From positions 25,773-89,772 of the forward strand of contig NW_026971268.1 in assembly GCF_963678635.1 (NCBI RefSeq): 64,000 nucleotides of DNA, in the 5' to 3' direction. Below the pieces are notes generated by a model, which did not search any database, was not told the origin of the DNA, and saw nothing but the letters and a program-made list of their open reading frames with translations. Within the stretch, counting starts at the first letter, position 1. Each line of letters opens with the position of its first letter. Origin of the DNA: Symsagittifera roscoffensis. Lineage: Eukaryota > Xenacoelomorpha > Acoela > Convolutidae. A program made the translations under genes and the position numbers. This document shows positions 1-8,455 of this stretch, piece after piece.

Positions 1-796
1 TTAAAACTTGTTCATCTACAAAACTACGTGTGTCGTTAGTGTTGTTAGGAGTGTTCAAAGTATATTGTGGAAATGAAGGTAGGGTGATTGCTAAAAAATC
101 TTTCGTGTTAGTGTGATTTGGATGATTAATATATTCACGGGCTGTTCCTGGTTTTGTTGGAAATGGATGGTTCGGGAATTTTCTTTTGAAAGTGCGATAA
201 GCTCTATTAGTGCTATTTGATGATTCGGTGGATGTGGATGGTGCTAATGATGCGGTATAAGCTGAAGAGGGTGTAGGGGTAGGTGGGTTTGATGATTCTA
301 TTGTGGATGAAATCTGATTTATAGTGGGGTTTTCAAGGTGGAAGGGTTGTTGTTGTAGGGTGATAAAATTATCTAGTTCCTGGGAGATTTGGGGAGTATC
401 TGGAGAATTGGATGATCGGTCTGAATGAAATGAAGAGTAGGTTGGGGTGACTTGTGAAGCATAAGAGGGTGTAGAAATGGATGGAAGTGGGTTATTTGGC
501 GGGATTGGTTGAAAAGGGGGTTTTGAAAAAACTGAGGAGTTGGTTTGAAAATTATTGGATGGAGATGGTTCAGAGTCTGCAAATTCATCAGGGGTTTCAA
601 TATTTGGGTTATTAAGTTGTGAAATGGAGTATAAAACTGAGATATGTGAGTTAGTGTCTGAATTCATGCCTGATGTTACATTATTGGTTGGGAAATCGGG
701 TGGCGGGAAAGCAAAAAGTGGAATTATTGTAATTGGAGTGTTGAGGTTGGTTGGGTGGGAATTTGAGCGGTGTAGGGATCCAAGTTGTCGGCTCAT
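1..796 (-). CDS. Ser/Pro/Asn-rich hypothetical protein, 3' end cut by window
   Basis: An open frame of 265 codons starts at an ATG (794-796) and runs off the left edge without a stop. The ATG overlaps the TGA stop of the preceding frame as ATGA, an arrangement that would suit stop/start reinitiation. The product is very rich in Ser, Pro, Asn and Thr, with no membrane segment or recognisable domain. Near residues 205-220 there is a basic patch (sequence RTFKRKF). It is probably a disordered protein resembling the low-complexity part of the 391-codon frame at 3,400-4,575. Function unknown. It is the last visible gene of the element, so it may be an accessory gene or the start of a longer 3' gene. 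Confidence 0.5.
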   Translation of the reverse strand, partial: MSRQLGSLHRSNSHPTNLNTPITIIPLFAFPPPDFPTNNVTSGMNSDTNSHISVLYSISQLNNPNIETPDEFADSEPSPSNNFQTNSSVFSKPPFQPIPPNNPLPSISTPSYASQVTPTYSSFHSDRSSNSPDTPQISQELDNFITLQQQPFHLENPTINQISSTIESSNPPTPTPSSAYTASLAPSTSTESSNSTNRAYRTFKRKFPNHPFPTKPGTAREYINHPNHTNTKDFLAITLPSFPQYTLNTPNNTNDTRSFVDEQVL

Positions 797-1341
797 CGTG
801 GGCTAAAAAAATTATTATTTTGAGACTGAAAAGCGGTGGTATGGGGTTGTTCTATAATTTGTTCATATGTATTTTCATCTAGTGGATGGTGTGTCATTAT
901 ATGTTGAATGGGACTTTGTGAAATGGTTGGTCTAAAATTTGGATTATGTGTTATTGCTAAATTTCGAAAATTTCGTGGGACTAGTGATAATGGATGGTTA
1001 TGTGGTAGGGGTGGTAACTGTGGTGCTGTAGGCGTTATGTCTACATTGTTATGTTCTTCGTCGTATGTGTTCTGTCTTGTTGCTATTTTTGTGTTGTATT
1101 CTTTTATTTTTGCGTCTAAAAGAATTTTGTTTATTGATGATGAAAAAATTCCAAAAAATCCTGCAAATAGTATGCGTGCTACACTTGCTTGTCTATTTAC
1201 TTGTGTGTGTATAGCGCATGTATTATAGATTCCTTTTAAAAGCGAAAAAAGAAATCCTATAAAGTTAAACATTGCGTATAAAATAGTCAATTTTTCTAAG
1301 ATGTAGTAGGGCCATCCTAGAAAATCGAGAATTTCATTTTT
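793..1341 (-). CDS. Hydrophobic frame following env: candidate membrane anchor and tail
   Basis: The open frame runs from just after a TAA at 1,342-1,344 to the TGA at 793-795. It has no ATG at its beginning; the first is at 1,272. Residues coded between about 1,290 and 1,120 form two hydrophobic stretches (around LYAMFNFIGFLFSLL and ILFAGFFGIF), followed by a charged and then a Pro/Asn-rich tail. It lies in the +1 frame relative to the env-like ORF, which ends at an A7 run overlapping its beginning. Because the env-like ORF lacks a membrane anchor of its own, this frame may be the anchor and cytoplasmic tail, separated by a one-base expansion, or reached by +1 recoding or splicing. It could also be an independent small membrane protein starting at 1,272. 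Confidence 0.5.
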   Translation of the reverse strand, partial: KNEILDFLGWPYYILEKLTILYAMFNFIGFLFSLLKGIYNTCAIHTQVNRQASVARILFAGFFGIFSSSINKILLDAKIKEYNTKIATRQNTYDEEHNNVDITPTAPQLPPLPHNHPLSLVPRNFRNLAITHNPNFRPTISQSPIQHIMTHHPLDENTYEQIIEQPHTTAFQSQNNNFFSPR

Positions 1342-3412
1342 TTAGTGTAACAAAGCTAAAAATATTTAAAGGTGAAATATCTTGTGGTCTATATTTTTCA
1401 CCGTTTAGATATATATAGTCTTTAATGTCTTTAAAATATCCGCTATAATCTTGTGTATAAATATCTGCAAATCCTGCGGTTTCGGCAAGTTTGCGTAAGT
1501 TTTGGTCAATTGATTGTCTTTGTATAGTGTCCATTTGTGTTAATAATTCTCGGAATTGTTGTGTTCTAATGTGATGTTGGATATCGGATTTTGAATATAT
1601 TCCAATTGATTGTAGGTCAATTTTTGGGTTTCGAGCAATAGCTCTTATGCTTTCAGGTGAAAATTTTTTGAGTGATTGCCTTAATGTGGGATATGGGGTA
1701 AGAAGGTAATATTTATCTTCATCAGGGTTCAGTTGAACTACATTGTGGCTATTTTTTGATCCACATGGGACTGCGGTATCCCAGAAATAGGTTCGTCTTG
1801 AAAGTGTGTCTACGAAATGTACTTTATTCTTATAAAAGATAGGGATTCTTTTATAGCATCGTTTATCTTCAAAAACATATAGTGGTGATACTTTTTTGGT
1901 ACAGGTATAAAACCATAAAATGTTTCCTTCGTAGTCTAAAAAATTTGATCTATTGCCTGAGAGTAAATATCCTGCGTAGGGTATTTTTAATACTGCTAGT
2001 GCAAGTGATTGTAGGATTTGTGTCCTTTCTAATTCGCATAGTTGGTGAAGTATTTCTAATTCAGAGAGTGACATTTCTTGAAAAATGCGGCTAATTGTGT
2101 AGTCTAATTTCATATCTAGGTGAATATCATAGTGGATATTACCGAAATATGTACTATTCATTAGTGATAATTCTTGTAAACGTGTGCTTCTAGTGTCATG
2201 GGGTTTTAGATGTCCACCAGGTTGACTTTTATTTTTTTGAAAATCAACTGGTATATATGATGTTCCTTCGTTTATAGGGTGACTTGTGGCGTATGGGTCG
2301 AATTTTACTTTTCCAGTGGTCATGTCGAATCCTTTTTCGTATTCAACTAAAATCTCGGAATATTGTGTTCTGTGAAGTGGATTTCTGTATTTACATGCAA
2401 GTTCTGTTTCTTGATATATTTGAAAACGTGTCAATTTATTTTCTATATTGTGTATGTTTCTAAAATTAGAACTTTGTTTTCGTGATGGATGGACTTGTTC
2501 ATATGGAATTGATTGTATAAAATATTTTTCGTGAAATTTTATCATACGAGCGTGTATTTTTGCTACTTGAAATGTTGTACATGTGTCTTCGGGGAACCAA
2601 ACAATTGTTGCTTGTGTTCGTGTTGTAGGGTCACAATAGCCTTGATCGTTTTTACAAGGTAATCTAATTCCTTGATAGATCATTGTGTTGTCAGATAAGT
2701 CGCGTGTGAGTTGTATTTTTTCGAGTTGTATTTTCCAATCGAAAAATATTATTTCTTGATATCCTTTATTTTTTGTGTCTGCTTTGCAGTTTGATGGGTT
2801 ATTTATACCAATGTGTGGTATCCAGTGTTTATCGTGTATGTCATAAGTTAATCTTCCGTGTGCGCCGTTGTATGGGTATTTTTCATCTAATTTTATATGT
2901 CCTTGATATCTTTCAAGTTCTGCTTGATGTACAGAATCTGCAAAAACTTGGAAATATACTAATTTTCTATCTGTTTTTTTATTTCTTGTGATGTTTAGTC
3001 TTAGTAACTCGTTTTTACAATCTTCGGGATTGAGATGTAAAAGTCGTTCGATATTACTCTGGTAGAATGATCCGTGGTCAAGTCGGTTTTTATTTCCATT
3101 TGAGACTTGTGAACAATGTACTTTCTTTTCAGAAAATGTTGCTGTGAATTTATATCCTATAACTGTTGTTGCTCGGGCTTTTGAATAAAGTGTCGCTATT
3201 ACATTTGTTGTTTCTATAGCTTGTGGTTCTGTTTCGCATTGTGATACTTGATTTATTGCATATTTGTGTAGTGTTTTTTGTTCGTTTTCTTCACAATCGT
3301 AATGTGTTACTAATAAATCTTGGGGTGGTGTGAGGGGGGAAGGGTTTATGTTTTCATTGGAGGTTACTAGAAAATGGAGTTGGAGAAAAAATAAAATTTT
3401 TAGAATATACAT
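1334..3412 (-). CDS. env: Envelope-like glycoprotein ectodomain
   Basis: A 692-codon ORF with a true ATG. The first ~17 residues form a hydrophobic signal peptide (ILKILFFLQLHFLV). The body is Cys-rich, with four N-X-S/T sequons (NIT, NKS, NST, NRS) and conserved-looking C-terminal Cys motifs (WFYTC, a CYKRIPI block, AVPC). No hydrophobic anchor is present before the stop at 1,334, and the stop follows an A7 run. The start overlaps the end of the 391-codon frame by 13 nt. Its position after integrase and its secreted, glycosylated character make it an env homologue. The arrangement of Cys residues around the NRS sequon and CY.RIP motif reminded me of chuvirus-type glycoproteins that some insect retroelements have captured. 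That link is a weak inference needing a profile search. Confidence 0.65.
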   Translation of the reverse strand: MYILKILFFLQLHFLVTSNENINPSPLTPPQDLLVTHYDCEENEQKTLHKYAINQVSQCETEPQAIETTNVIATLYSKARATTVIGYKFTATFSEKKVHCSQVSNGNKNRLDHGSFYQSNIERLLHLNPEDCKNELLRLNITRNKKTDRKLVYFQVFADSVHQAELERYQGHIKLDEKYPYNGAHGRLTYDIHDKHWIPHIGINNPSNCKADTKNKGYQEIIFFDWKIQLEKIQLTRDLSDNTMIYQGIRLPCKNDQGYCDPTTRTQATIVWFPEDTCTTFQVAKIHARMIKFHEKYFIQSIPYEQVHPSRKQSSNFRNIHNIENKLTRFQIYQETELACKYRNPLHRTQYSEILVEYEKGFDMTTGKVKFDPYATSHPINEGTSYIPVDFQKNKSQPGGHLKPHDTRSTRLQELSLMNSTYFGNIHYDIHLDMKLDYTISRIFQEMSLSELEILHQLCELERTQILQSLALAVLKIPYAGYLLSGNRSNFLDYEGNILWFYTCTKKVSPLYVFEDKRCYKRIPIFYKNKVHFVDTLSRRTYFWDTAVPCGSKNSHNVVQLNPDEDKYYLLTPYPTLRQSLKKFSPESIRAIARNPKIDLQSIGIYSKSDIQHHIRTQQFRELLTQMDTIQRQSIDQNLRKLAETAGFADIYTQDYSGYFKDIKDYIYLNGEKYRPQDISPLNIFSFVTLKK
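1337..1343 (-). other. A7 run at env stop: +1 frame junction
   Basis: Seven A on the minus strand immediately precede the TGA of the env-like ORF. The next frame (hydrophobic, 793-1,341) is open in the +1 phase across this spot. The run could be an expanded homopolymer, a sequencing error or a recoding site. The same A7-TGA context occurs at 13,797-13,803. Confidence 0.5.
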
Positions 3413-4575
3413 GTGTATGACAATCCTGAGTATGGGTTATAAAATGTGATGTAACCAATTGTCTTTTTGGTATATCTGTCGTATTTGTATATCACTTCAG
3501 TTGTTATAAATGGTGGTGGTAGGGATTGAGCTGTTATATTTGGTGGGTTTAAGGGATAGGGATGTTGAGTAATGTTGTTTAATTTAACCGTGATTTCAAA
3601 TTTTAATTGTAGACTATTTTGTTGGAGTATTTGGATGTTATGATCACGAATGTCTTCGTGAATGTCTTGTCTATATTGTACTATATTTAGTGCCCAGTTG
3701 TGGAGTCGGTTACTTTCTGGGTGTTGTCCAAATAATGGTGGAGGTGCTGTGAATGTATTCCAGTCTAGTCTTAAAGGGATATTTGTTGATGATTGTTCTC
3801 GGTATCTAGCGTCGAGGTTATTTGGGAAATTGAAGTTAAAAGGCGTTGGTGAAATCTGGCTGATTGATGGTGTTGATGGTAGTGATAATGTTTCTGGTAG
3901 TGATGAGGATGTTGTTGTATCCGTAGAAATATCTATTGGATCATTGATTAAATTTGGTTCACCTTGTGTGAATGAATGTGTTGTCCAATATGGTAGTCGT
4001 GATGTTTGGTTTGTAGGGTTAAAGGGATTTTCATGTATTTGTTCAGATGTTGGTGTTGAACCTAAGTAATCTGAGGGTAGGCTTGAGGTGCTACGTTGTG
4101 AAAGAAGCGTAGGGGTTTGTGGTAATATACCGATGGGGTTTTCTGGAGTACTTTGTGATGGGGATTGGGGTATATCAAAATGAACTCGGGGAGTTTCAAA
4201 ATTTCTGTTTCGTCGAGGATGTATAATTTGTCTATTTATTTCTACTGTATTTTGGTTTTGACTAGGATTTCGTATTCTACTTAATTCTTGTGGTAGTGTT
4301 GGGTATAAGTTATATGTTGGTTCGCTTAGAGGTGCTTGTCGTTGAACTGGTTCTAGTGGTTCAGATAAGCGAGCGTGTCGTTCTTCAAAGGTATATGGGT
4401 TATCTTGCAAGGAAATTCGTGTGGATGTTTGGGGGTTTTGGGTAGTTGAAGATGGTGTTGGGTTATCTTGGGATGATGTCGGTGAAGACTGACTGAGTGA
4501 TTGTTGGTTAGCAATCTTTGATGGTTTCTTATTTATTCTTTTAGTGGAAAAATTTATGTTTATTATAGTATTTTT
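3400..4575 (-). CDS. 391-codon open frame without any AUG (Ser/Thr/Pro-rich)
   Basis: The frame is open from a TAG at 4,576-4,578 to the stop at 3,400-3,402, and not one of its 391 sense codons is ATG. The product is rich in Ser, Thr, Pro, Asn and Gln for about 270 residues, then has a more ordered part with predicted helix and strand (around LHNWALNIVQYRQDI and TTEVIYKYDRYTKKTIGYITF). It overlaps the end of the 62-residue membrane ORF by 35 nt in the +1 phase, and overlaps the env start by 13 nt. Translation must depend on frame fusion with the upstream ORF, splicing or a non-AUG start; a TTG at 4,410 is one option. No domain recognised. Conservation cannot be judged because the array copies do not include this region. 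Confidence 0.5.
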   Translation of the reverse strand, partial: KNTIININFSTKRINKKPSKIANQQSLSQSSPTSSQDNPTPSSTTQNPQTSTRISLQDNPYTFEERHARLSEPLEPVQRQAPLSEPTYNLYPTLPQELSRIRNPSQNQNTVEINRQIIHPRRNRNFETPRVHFDIPQSPSQSTPENPIGILPQTPTLLSQRSTSSLPSDYLGSTPTSEQIHENPFNPTNQTSRLPYWTTHSFTQGEPNLINDPIDISTDTTTSSSLPETLSLPSTPSISQISPTPFNFNFPNNLDARYREQSSTNIPLRLDWNTFTAPPPLFGQHPESNRLHNWALNIVQYRQDIHEDIRDHNIQILQQNSLQLKFEITVKLNNITQHPYPLNPPNITAQSLPPPFITTEVIYKYDRYTKKTIGYITFYNPYSGLSYTCIF

Positions 4576-4729
4576 CTAGAAAAAGAATTAGGAGGATTGT
4601 TGCTAGGGCGAATGTGATGATTGCTTTCTTTATACATTTGCATATTGTCAAGATGAGGGATGATAGAAATGTTATAAAAATTACAAATAGTAAAAAAACA
4701 TCTGTTCTACTAAAAATGGTTCGTATCAT
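4541..4729 (-). CDS. Small two-span membrane protein (62 aa)
   Basis: A true ATG at 4,727-4,729 overlaps the TGA of the 76-residue ORF as ATGA. The product has two hydrophobic segments (DVFLLFVIFITFLSSLILTI and IITFALATILLILFL) separated by a short CKCIKK turn, then a basic tail. Its last 35 nt overlap the 391-codon frame in the +1 phase, so it may be the N-terminal membrane part of a larger product. The size, topology and place between IN and env recall viroporin-like accessory proteins, but that is an analogy only. Confidence 0.45.
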   Translation of the reverse strand: MIRTIFSRTDVFLLFVIFITFLSSLILTICKCIKKAIITFALATILLILFLEKYYNKHKFFH

Positions 4730-4956
4730 TTAGATAAGTTTTGTGAATCGTACCTGTGGATATAGTCAATAGCTTTTGAAAGCTGGAGGTATAGTTCAAA
4801 TATGGAATAGAAAATTAAAAAAATATTGCAAAAAATGATTAAAATTATTACAAAAGATTCAAAGGTATCAAAAAGAAATATGATTAAAAGTTTAAATATC
4901 GTTAAAAAGTTTATGAGAATGTTAAGAATTATGTTGACTGGTCGAGAGAAGAGCAT
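4726..4956 (-). CDS. Small hydrophobic membrane protein (76 aa)
   Basis: An ATG at 4,954-4,956 begins a 76-codon ORF. Two long, very hydrophobic Ile/Leu/Phe segments (about residues 8-28 and 34-55) are followed by a polar C-terminus ending in SQNLSK. It is the first ORF after integrase, about 590 nt downstream of it, and is joined to the next ORF by an ATGA overlap. AT-rich DNA can give hydrophobic open frames by chance, so coding status rests mainly on the ATG, the overlap and the paired arrangement. Function unknown. Confidence 0.4.
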   Translation of the reverse strand: MLFSRPVNIILNILINFLTIFKLLIIFLFDTFESFVIILIIFCNIFLIFYSIFELYLQLSKAIDYIHRYDSQNLSK

Positions 4957-5548
4957 TTAAGAAATGGCTTCTCGATCGAATATTTTTTGTTGTTTGAGGC
5001 AATTTTCAAGTGTGGTCGGATTATTTATTGGTTTTTTGACAAGTGGGTTGAGTTTTGTGAAAAATTGTTGGGGGCGAATTTTATGGTAATGGGGAGGTCT
5101 TCTTTGTCTTTATTTTTATATGTCAAGTGATCTGAGGTATTTTTAAGATTTTTATACTTTAGGCTAATTAAAATGGTCGTTCTTTTACTTTAGGCTAATT
5201 TAACATATTTGTTTGGGGGGTATTTGAGATCGGAGTTGGGGAAATATTGTTGATCTTTGGGTTATTAGATAAGGGAGGGTTATGATATTATGGTGATATT
5301 TATTTTAGTTGTCAAGTTTGAGTGGTTTGCTTATTTTTGACCTGGAGGTCGCAAAGTTATAGTTATAGATATGCCTGGAGTTTAATATCGTTCGTCTAGT
5401 TGGTTTGTGTTAGAGTTAGAGAAGGTGACGGATTGGATGAATCCTATTGGCTAATTTTGAACTAGAATCGTTGCTTGTTTGTCAGCATGTTATTTTGAAA
5501 AATGAAAGTTCAAAATATTTCAGAGGTGCAAAATTGTTAAAAATAAAA
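4957..5548 (-). other. Non-coding interval between integrase and downstream genes
   Basis: No open frame of note in about 590 nt. It contains a 15-bp direct repeat (5,155-5,169 and 5,186-5,200) and C-rich patches on the minus strand. As the only sizeable gap between pol and the env block, it is the natural place for a splice acceptor or subgenomic promoter, but none can be named with confidence. Confidence 0.4.
5155..5200. repeat. 15-bp direct repeat between pol and env block
   Basis: The plus-strand sequence TACTTTAGGCTAATT occurs twice, perfectly, with starts 31 bp apart. Such repeats can be regulatory, or can mark a small duplication. Confidence 0.6.
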
Positions 5549-7660
5549 TTAAAGCTGTTTTTGAAATTCGACTTTCTTTAATATTTTAGATTGTGGAATG
5601 AATGTTTTATAGTTTTTACGTGGTTGATTTCTAAGTCGTGATGACTCTCTATGTTCTGATTTGTCGATTTGTTCTTGGGGTATTATTTTTTCTGTCAATT
5701 TTCTATTTTTTCTTTCTTTTTGAGGTATATTTTGATCTAGCTTTTTTGTATTGTTTTTCGTTATGGTTGATTTTTTATTTTGGTTTTCGAGATGAATGTC
5801 ATGTTGTTCCTTTGTTTTATTCTCCGTATGTGGGTTATTTTGAATAACTTTTAAACCTGTGAAAGAATATAATTGAGTTAGTTCGCGTAGTGCGTATTCT
5901 TTTGGGTAATAAGGTAATAGGTTGTTTCGATGTTGAACAATTTCTTTTTTGTCTGAGTCAGTGATTTTATATGTGACATCAGTGGGTTTGGCATTTATTT
6001 GGTGTGGTCCTTTACGAAGGGGTTGTAATTTTTTAGAGATTCCTTTTTGAGTGTTAAAATTGGGTATTAAAACAAATGTTCCAATTTTTAAATCGGAGGC
6101 TGGTGTAAAGCGTGAATTTATTTGTTCATTAATGTTTTGTCTTTGTAACAACTTTTTTGTTACTTTTTTGTAAATTTCATTGTGTTTTTTATCTCTGTTT
6201 AAAATCCATTCGGTGTGTGTACCGGAGGCTAATTTAAGAATTTGTGGGTGATGAAAATGATCTTCATCGTGTGTATGTAAAGAAAAGTTATAACAAATTG
6301 AGTCTTCATTCGGTTGACAATAACTTTGTGCATTTTTATGAGAGTTTGCTGTAAACATAATTGGTTTGCGTGGCTTTTGATTAAAAACCATTTCATATGG
6401 TGACATTCCTAGAGTTGTCGTGATTTGTGAATTATATGCTAAGGGAAATAGTTTTACATCTGCTGACCATTCGGTGTATCTTGTATCATTTCCATTGATG
6501 ATACATCTAAGATATTCTTGTAGTGAACGGTTCATACCTTCGACTAAGCCGTTTGTCCAAGGTGCGTGAGATGTACGTGGTTTGTGTTTGATGTTATAAA
6601 AATGACATAGTGTGATGACTTCATTATTTATGAATTCTGTACCGTTATCTGTAACTAAAATTTCTGGTAGTCCGAATTTAGCTATCCAGTGTTCATAAAG
6701 TGTTGTGTAAGCATAATAAGCGTTACAATGTGGTGCTGGGTTAAGTGCTACATAATGTGTAAACGCGTCAACAATTACCATAATGTAGGAGTTTCCTTCG
6801 GATGAGGGTGAAATTGGTCCTTTTGTGTCAAATGAAATACGGTGGTTAAAGTACAAACTTTGTCCTTTAAAATCTTGTTTTTGTGCTATTTGTTTTTGAT
6901 TTGGATAAGGTTTATTTAGCTGACATACTATACAATCATGGCATAGCACTTTTATCCAAATTGGTGCATTTGGAAAATAAAAGTTTTGTATGAAATTTGA
7001 ATATGTTTTCTCTGATCCAGAGTGTCCTTTAATGTTTTGTGTATGTGAAATATTAAAAGCTATAAGAATCATACTTAGGGGGAGACAGGGAACTGTAGAT
7101 TCATTTAATTTGTATTCTAGAAGGTCTGTGTTTTCGTTAATTGTTGTATTATTAAATTTTCGAAAATATCGGAGGAGTGTTTTATTTCCTAAAATAGTTG
7201 TATCTGCCTTGACGGGTTTAGTTTTATATTTGTGCCATGATTTTAGTTGTCTAATTACTGGGTCAAGATTTTGATATTGTTTCAAAGTATTAATTGTAAT
7301 TTTATCTGTTGGGGGGAGAAAAATGTTTTCTATTTCTAATTTAGATAAAGGAATTGTATCAAGTGGGTCATGGAGGTCAAAAACTTGATTTTTTGTGTAT
7401 TTTGAATCGTTTGTTTGTGGTCCTGATAAATTTATTTTATCAGTTAGATTTTCTTTTTCAATTAATGGAAAAAGGTCTTTTTTATGTGGGTGTTGTTTTA
7501 CTCTTTTTTGTTGGGTGTTATTTTTTATCCATTGTGAGTATGGAATTGGTTTGAAAGTTGATGTTCCTAGTAGATCAACTTCGTAGTGGTTATTTTGGCA
7601 ATCTAAATAAAGTGGGAAGTGTTGTAGATTGTTTATCTGTGATTGTTCAACGTCAGTTTT
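5549..7660 (-). CDS. pol: Integrase region of pol (third segment)
   Basis: Open for 703 codons in the same phase as gag-RT, after an in-frame TGA at 7,661-7,663. It contains an HHCC zinc finger (H..H near 7,030-7,045; C..C near 6,920-6,948) and a catalytic D (6,827-6,829), D (6,647-6,649) and E (6,539-6,541). The second spacing is 35 residues, the canonical DD35E of retroviral and Ty3/gypsy integrases. A GPY/F-like module follows (KGPHQI, then NNLLPYYPKE), then a basic tail with SSRLRNQPRKNY. The function is insertion of element cDNA into host DNA. The N-terminal ~125 codons of this segment form the connection to RNase H. The domain is complete; only the upstream nonsense codons break the polyprotein. 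Confidence 0.88.
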   Translation of the reverse strand, partial: KTDVEQSQINNLQHFPLYLDCQNNHYEVDLLGTSTFKPIPYSQWIKNNTQQKRVKQHPHKKDLFPLIEKENLTDKINLSGPQTNDSKYTKNQVFDLHDPLDTIPLSKLEIENIFLPPTDKITINTLKQYQNLDPVIRQLKSWHKYKTKPVKADTTILGNKTLLRYFRKFNNTTINENTDLLEYKLNESTVPCLPLSMILIAFNISHTQNIKGHSGSEKTYSNFIQNFYFPNAPIWIKVLCHDCIVCQLNKPYPNQKQIAQKQDFKGQSLYFNHRISFDTKGPISPSSEGNSYIMVIVDAFTHYVALNPAPHCNAYYAYTTLYEHWIAKFGLPEILVTDNGTEFINNEVITLCHFYNIKHKPRTSHAPWTNGLVEGMNRSLQEYLRCIINGNDTRYTEWSADVKLFPLAYNSQITTTLGMSPYEMVFNQKPRKPIMFTANSHKNAQSYCQPNEDSICYNFSLHTHDEDHFHHPQILKLASGTHTEWILNRDKKHNEIYKKVTKKLLQRQNINEQINSRFTPASDLKIGTFVLIPNFNTQKGISKKLQPLRKGPHQINAKPTDVTYKITDSDKKEIVQHRNNLLPYYPKEYALRELTQLYSFTGLKVIQNNPHTENKTKEQHDIHLENQNKKSTITKNNTKKLDQNIPQKERKNRKLTEKIIPQEQIDKSEHRESSRLRNQPRKNYKTFIPQSKILKKVEFQKQL

Positions 7661-8455
7661 TCATGCATATTTGCATTCTAGTCGGGGTGATGTTTCGTTT
7701 TCTGCAAGGTAGAATTTTATATTTTTGGGTATTTCTACTGTAGTTTTTCGTGTAAGTAATTCAGGTGGTGTATTTCGACTTAAAGTGTCTGGTAATGCAA
7801 GATTCTTTCCTGCTGTCCAAACTATATGTAAGTTTGGGAATTTCATTAAAATTAGTTGAAATCTATAAACTGGGTGATTTGGATTAGATTTTTGTGTAAA
7901 GAGAAAAATGATTGGTTTGTGATCTGTGAATAGAACTGTTGGATGTTTTGATCCAAGTATCAGGAATTCATATTCTGTAAGTGTATATATTATGGCTGTA
8001 CATTCTCTCATTAGAGTTGAGAGTCGTAGCTCTGCTTGAGTGAATAATCGAGAATTTGCTGATATAAGATTCATTTTGTTTGTGCCATTGTGTGATTGTA
8101 ATAATGCTGCGTCGATGCCAAAATTCGAAGCATCGCACATTGCATAGAATGGTTGATTTGGATCTGGAATTGTATTCAAAATTTGTTCAGTTAGGAGTTT
8201 TTTAATTTCTTCAAATCGTGCTTGATGTTCTGTGTTCCATTCAAAATTATTTTGTTGTCTAAGTATATTATAGAATGGTCTTAGGTATAATTGCATTTTA
8301 TAGACATATTTGCTTAAAAAATTTAACATTCCAAGGAATTCTTGGATTTTCTTTTTGTTTGTTGGTGGTTGGAGCTTTTGAATAGCATCAATGCGTGATT
8401 TTAATGGAGTGATTGTTTTTCTTTCTATATTGTGTCCTAAGAATTTAACTCGTGT
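7661..8455 (-). CDS. pol: RNase H region of pol (second segment)
   Basis: 264 codons between an in-frame TAA (8,456-8,458) and an in-frame TGA (7,661-7,663), all in the pol phase. The first part is the RT thumb/connection (GMLNFLSKY). The RNase H tetrad is visible: D in CDAS (8,132-8,134), E in RECTA (8,003-8,005), D in FTDHKP (7,922-7,924) and D in LPDTLSR (7,787-7,789). The enzyme degrades the RNA strand of the RNA/DNA hybrid during reverse transcription. No catalytic residue is lost, so the two flanking stops are the only visible defects. An ATG at 8,327-8,329 exists but is unlikely to be a natural start. Confidence 0.85.
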   Translation of the reverse strand, partial: TRVKFLGHNIERKTITPLKSRIDAIQKLQPPTNKKKIQEFLGMLNFLSKYVYKMQLYLRPFYNILRQQNNFEWNTEHQARFEEIKKLLTEQILNTIPDPNQPFYAMCDASNFGIDAALLQSHNGTNKMNLISANSRLFTQAELRLSTLMRECTAIIYTLTEYEFLILGSKHPTVLFTDHKPIIFLFTQKSNPNHPVYRFQLILMKFPNLHIVWTAGKNLALPDTLSRNTPPELLTRKTTVEIPKNIKFYLAENETSPRLECKYA

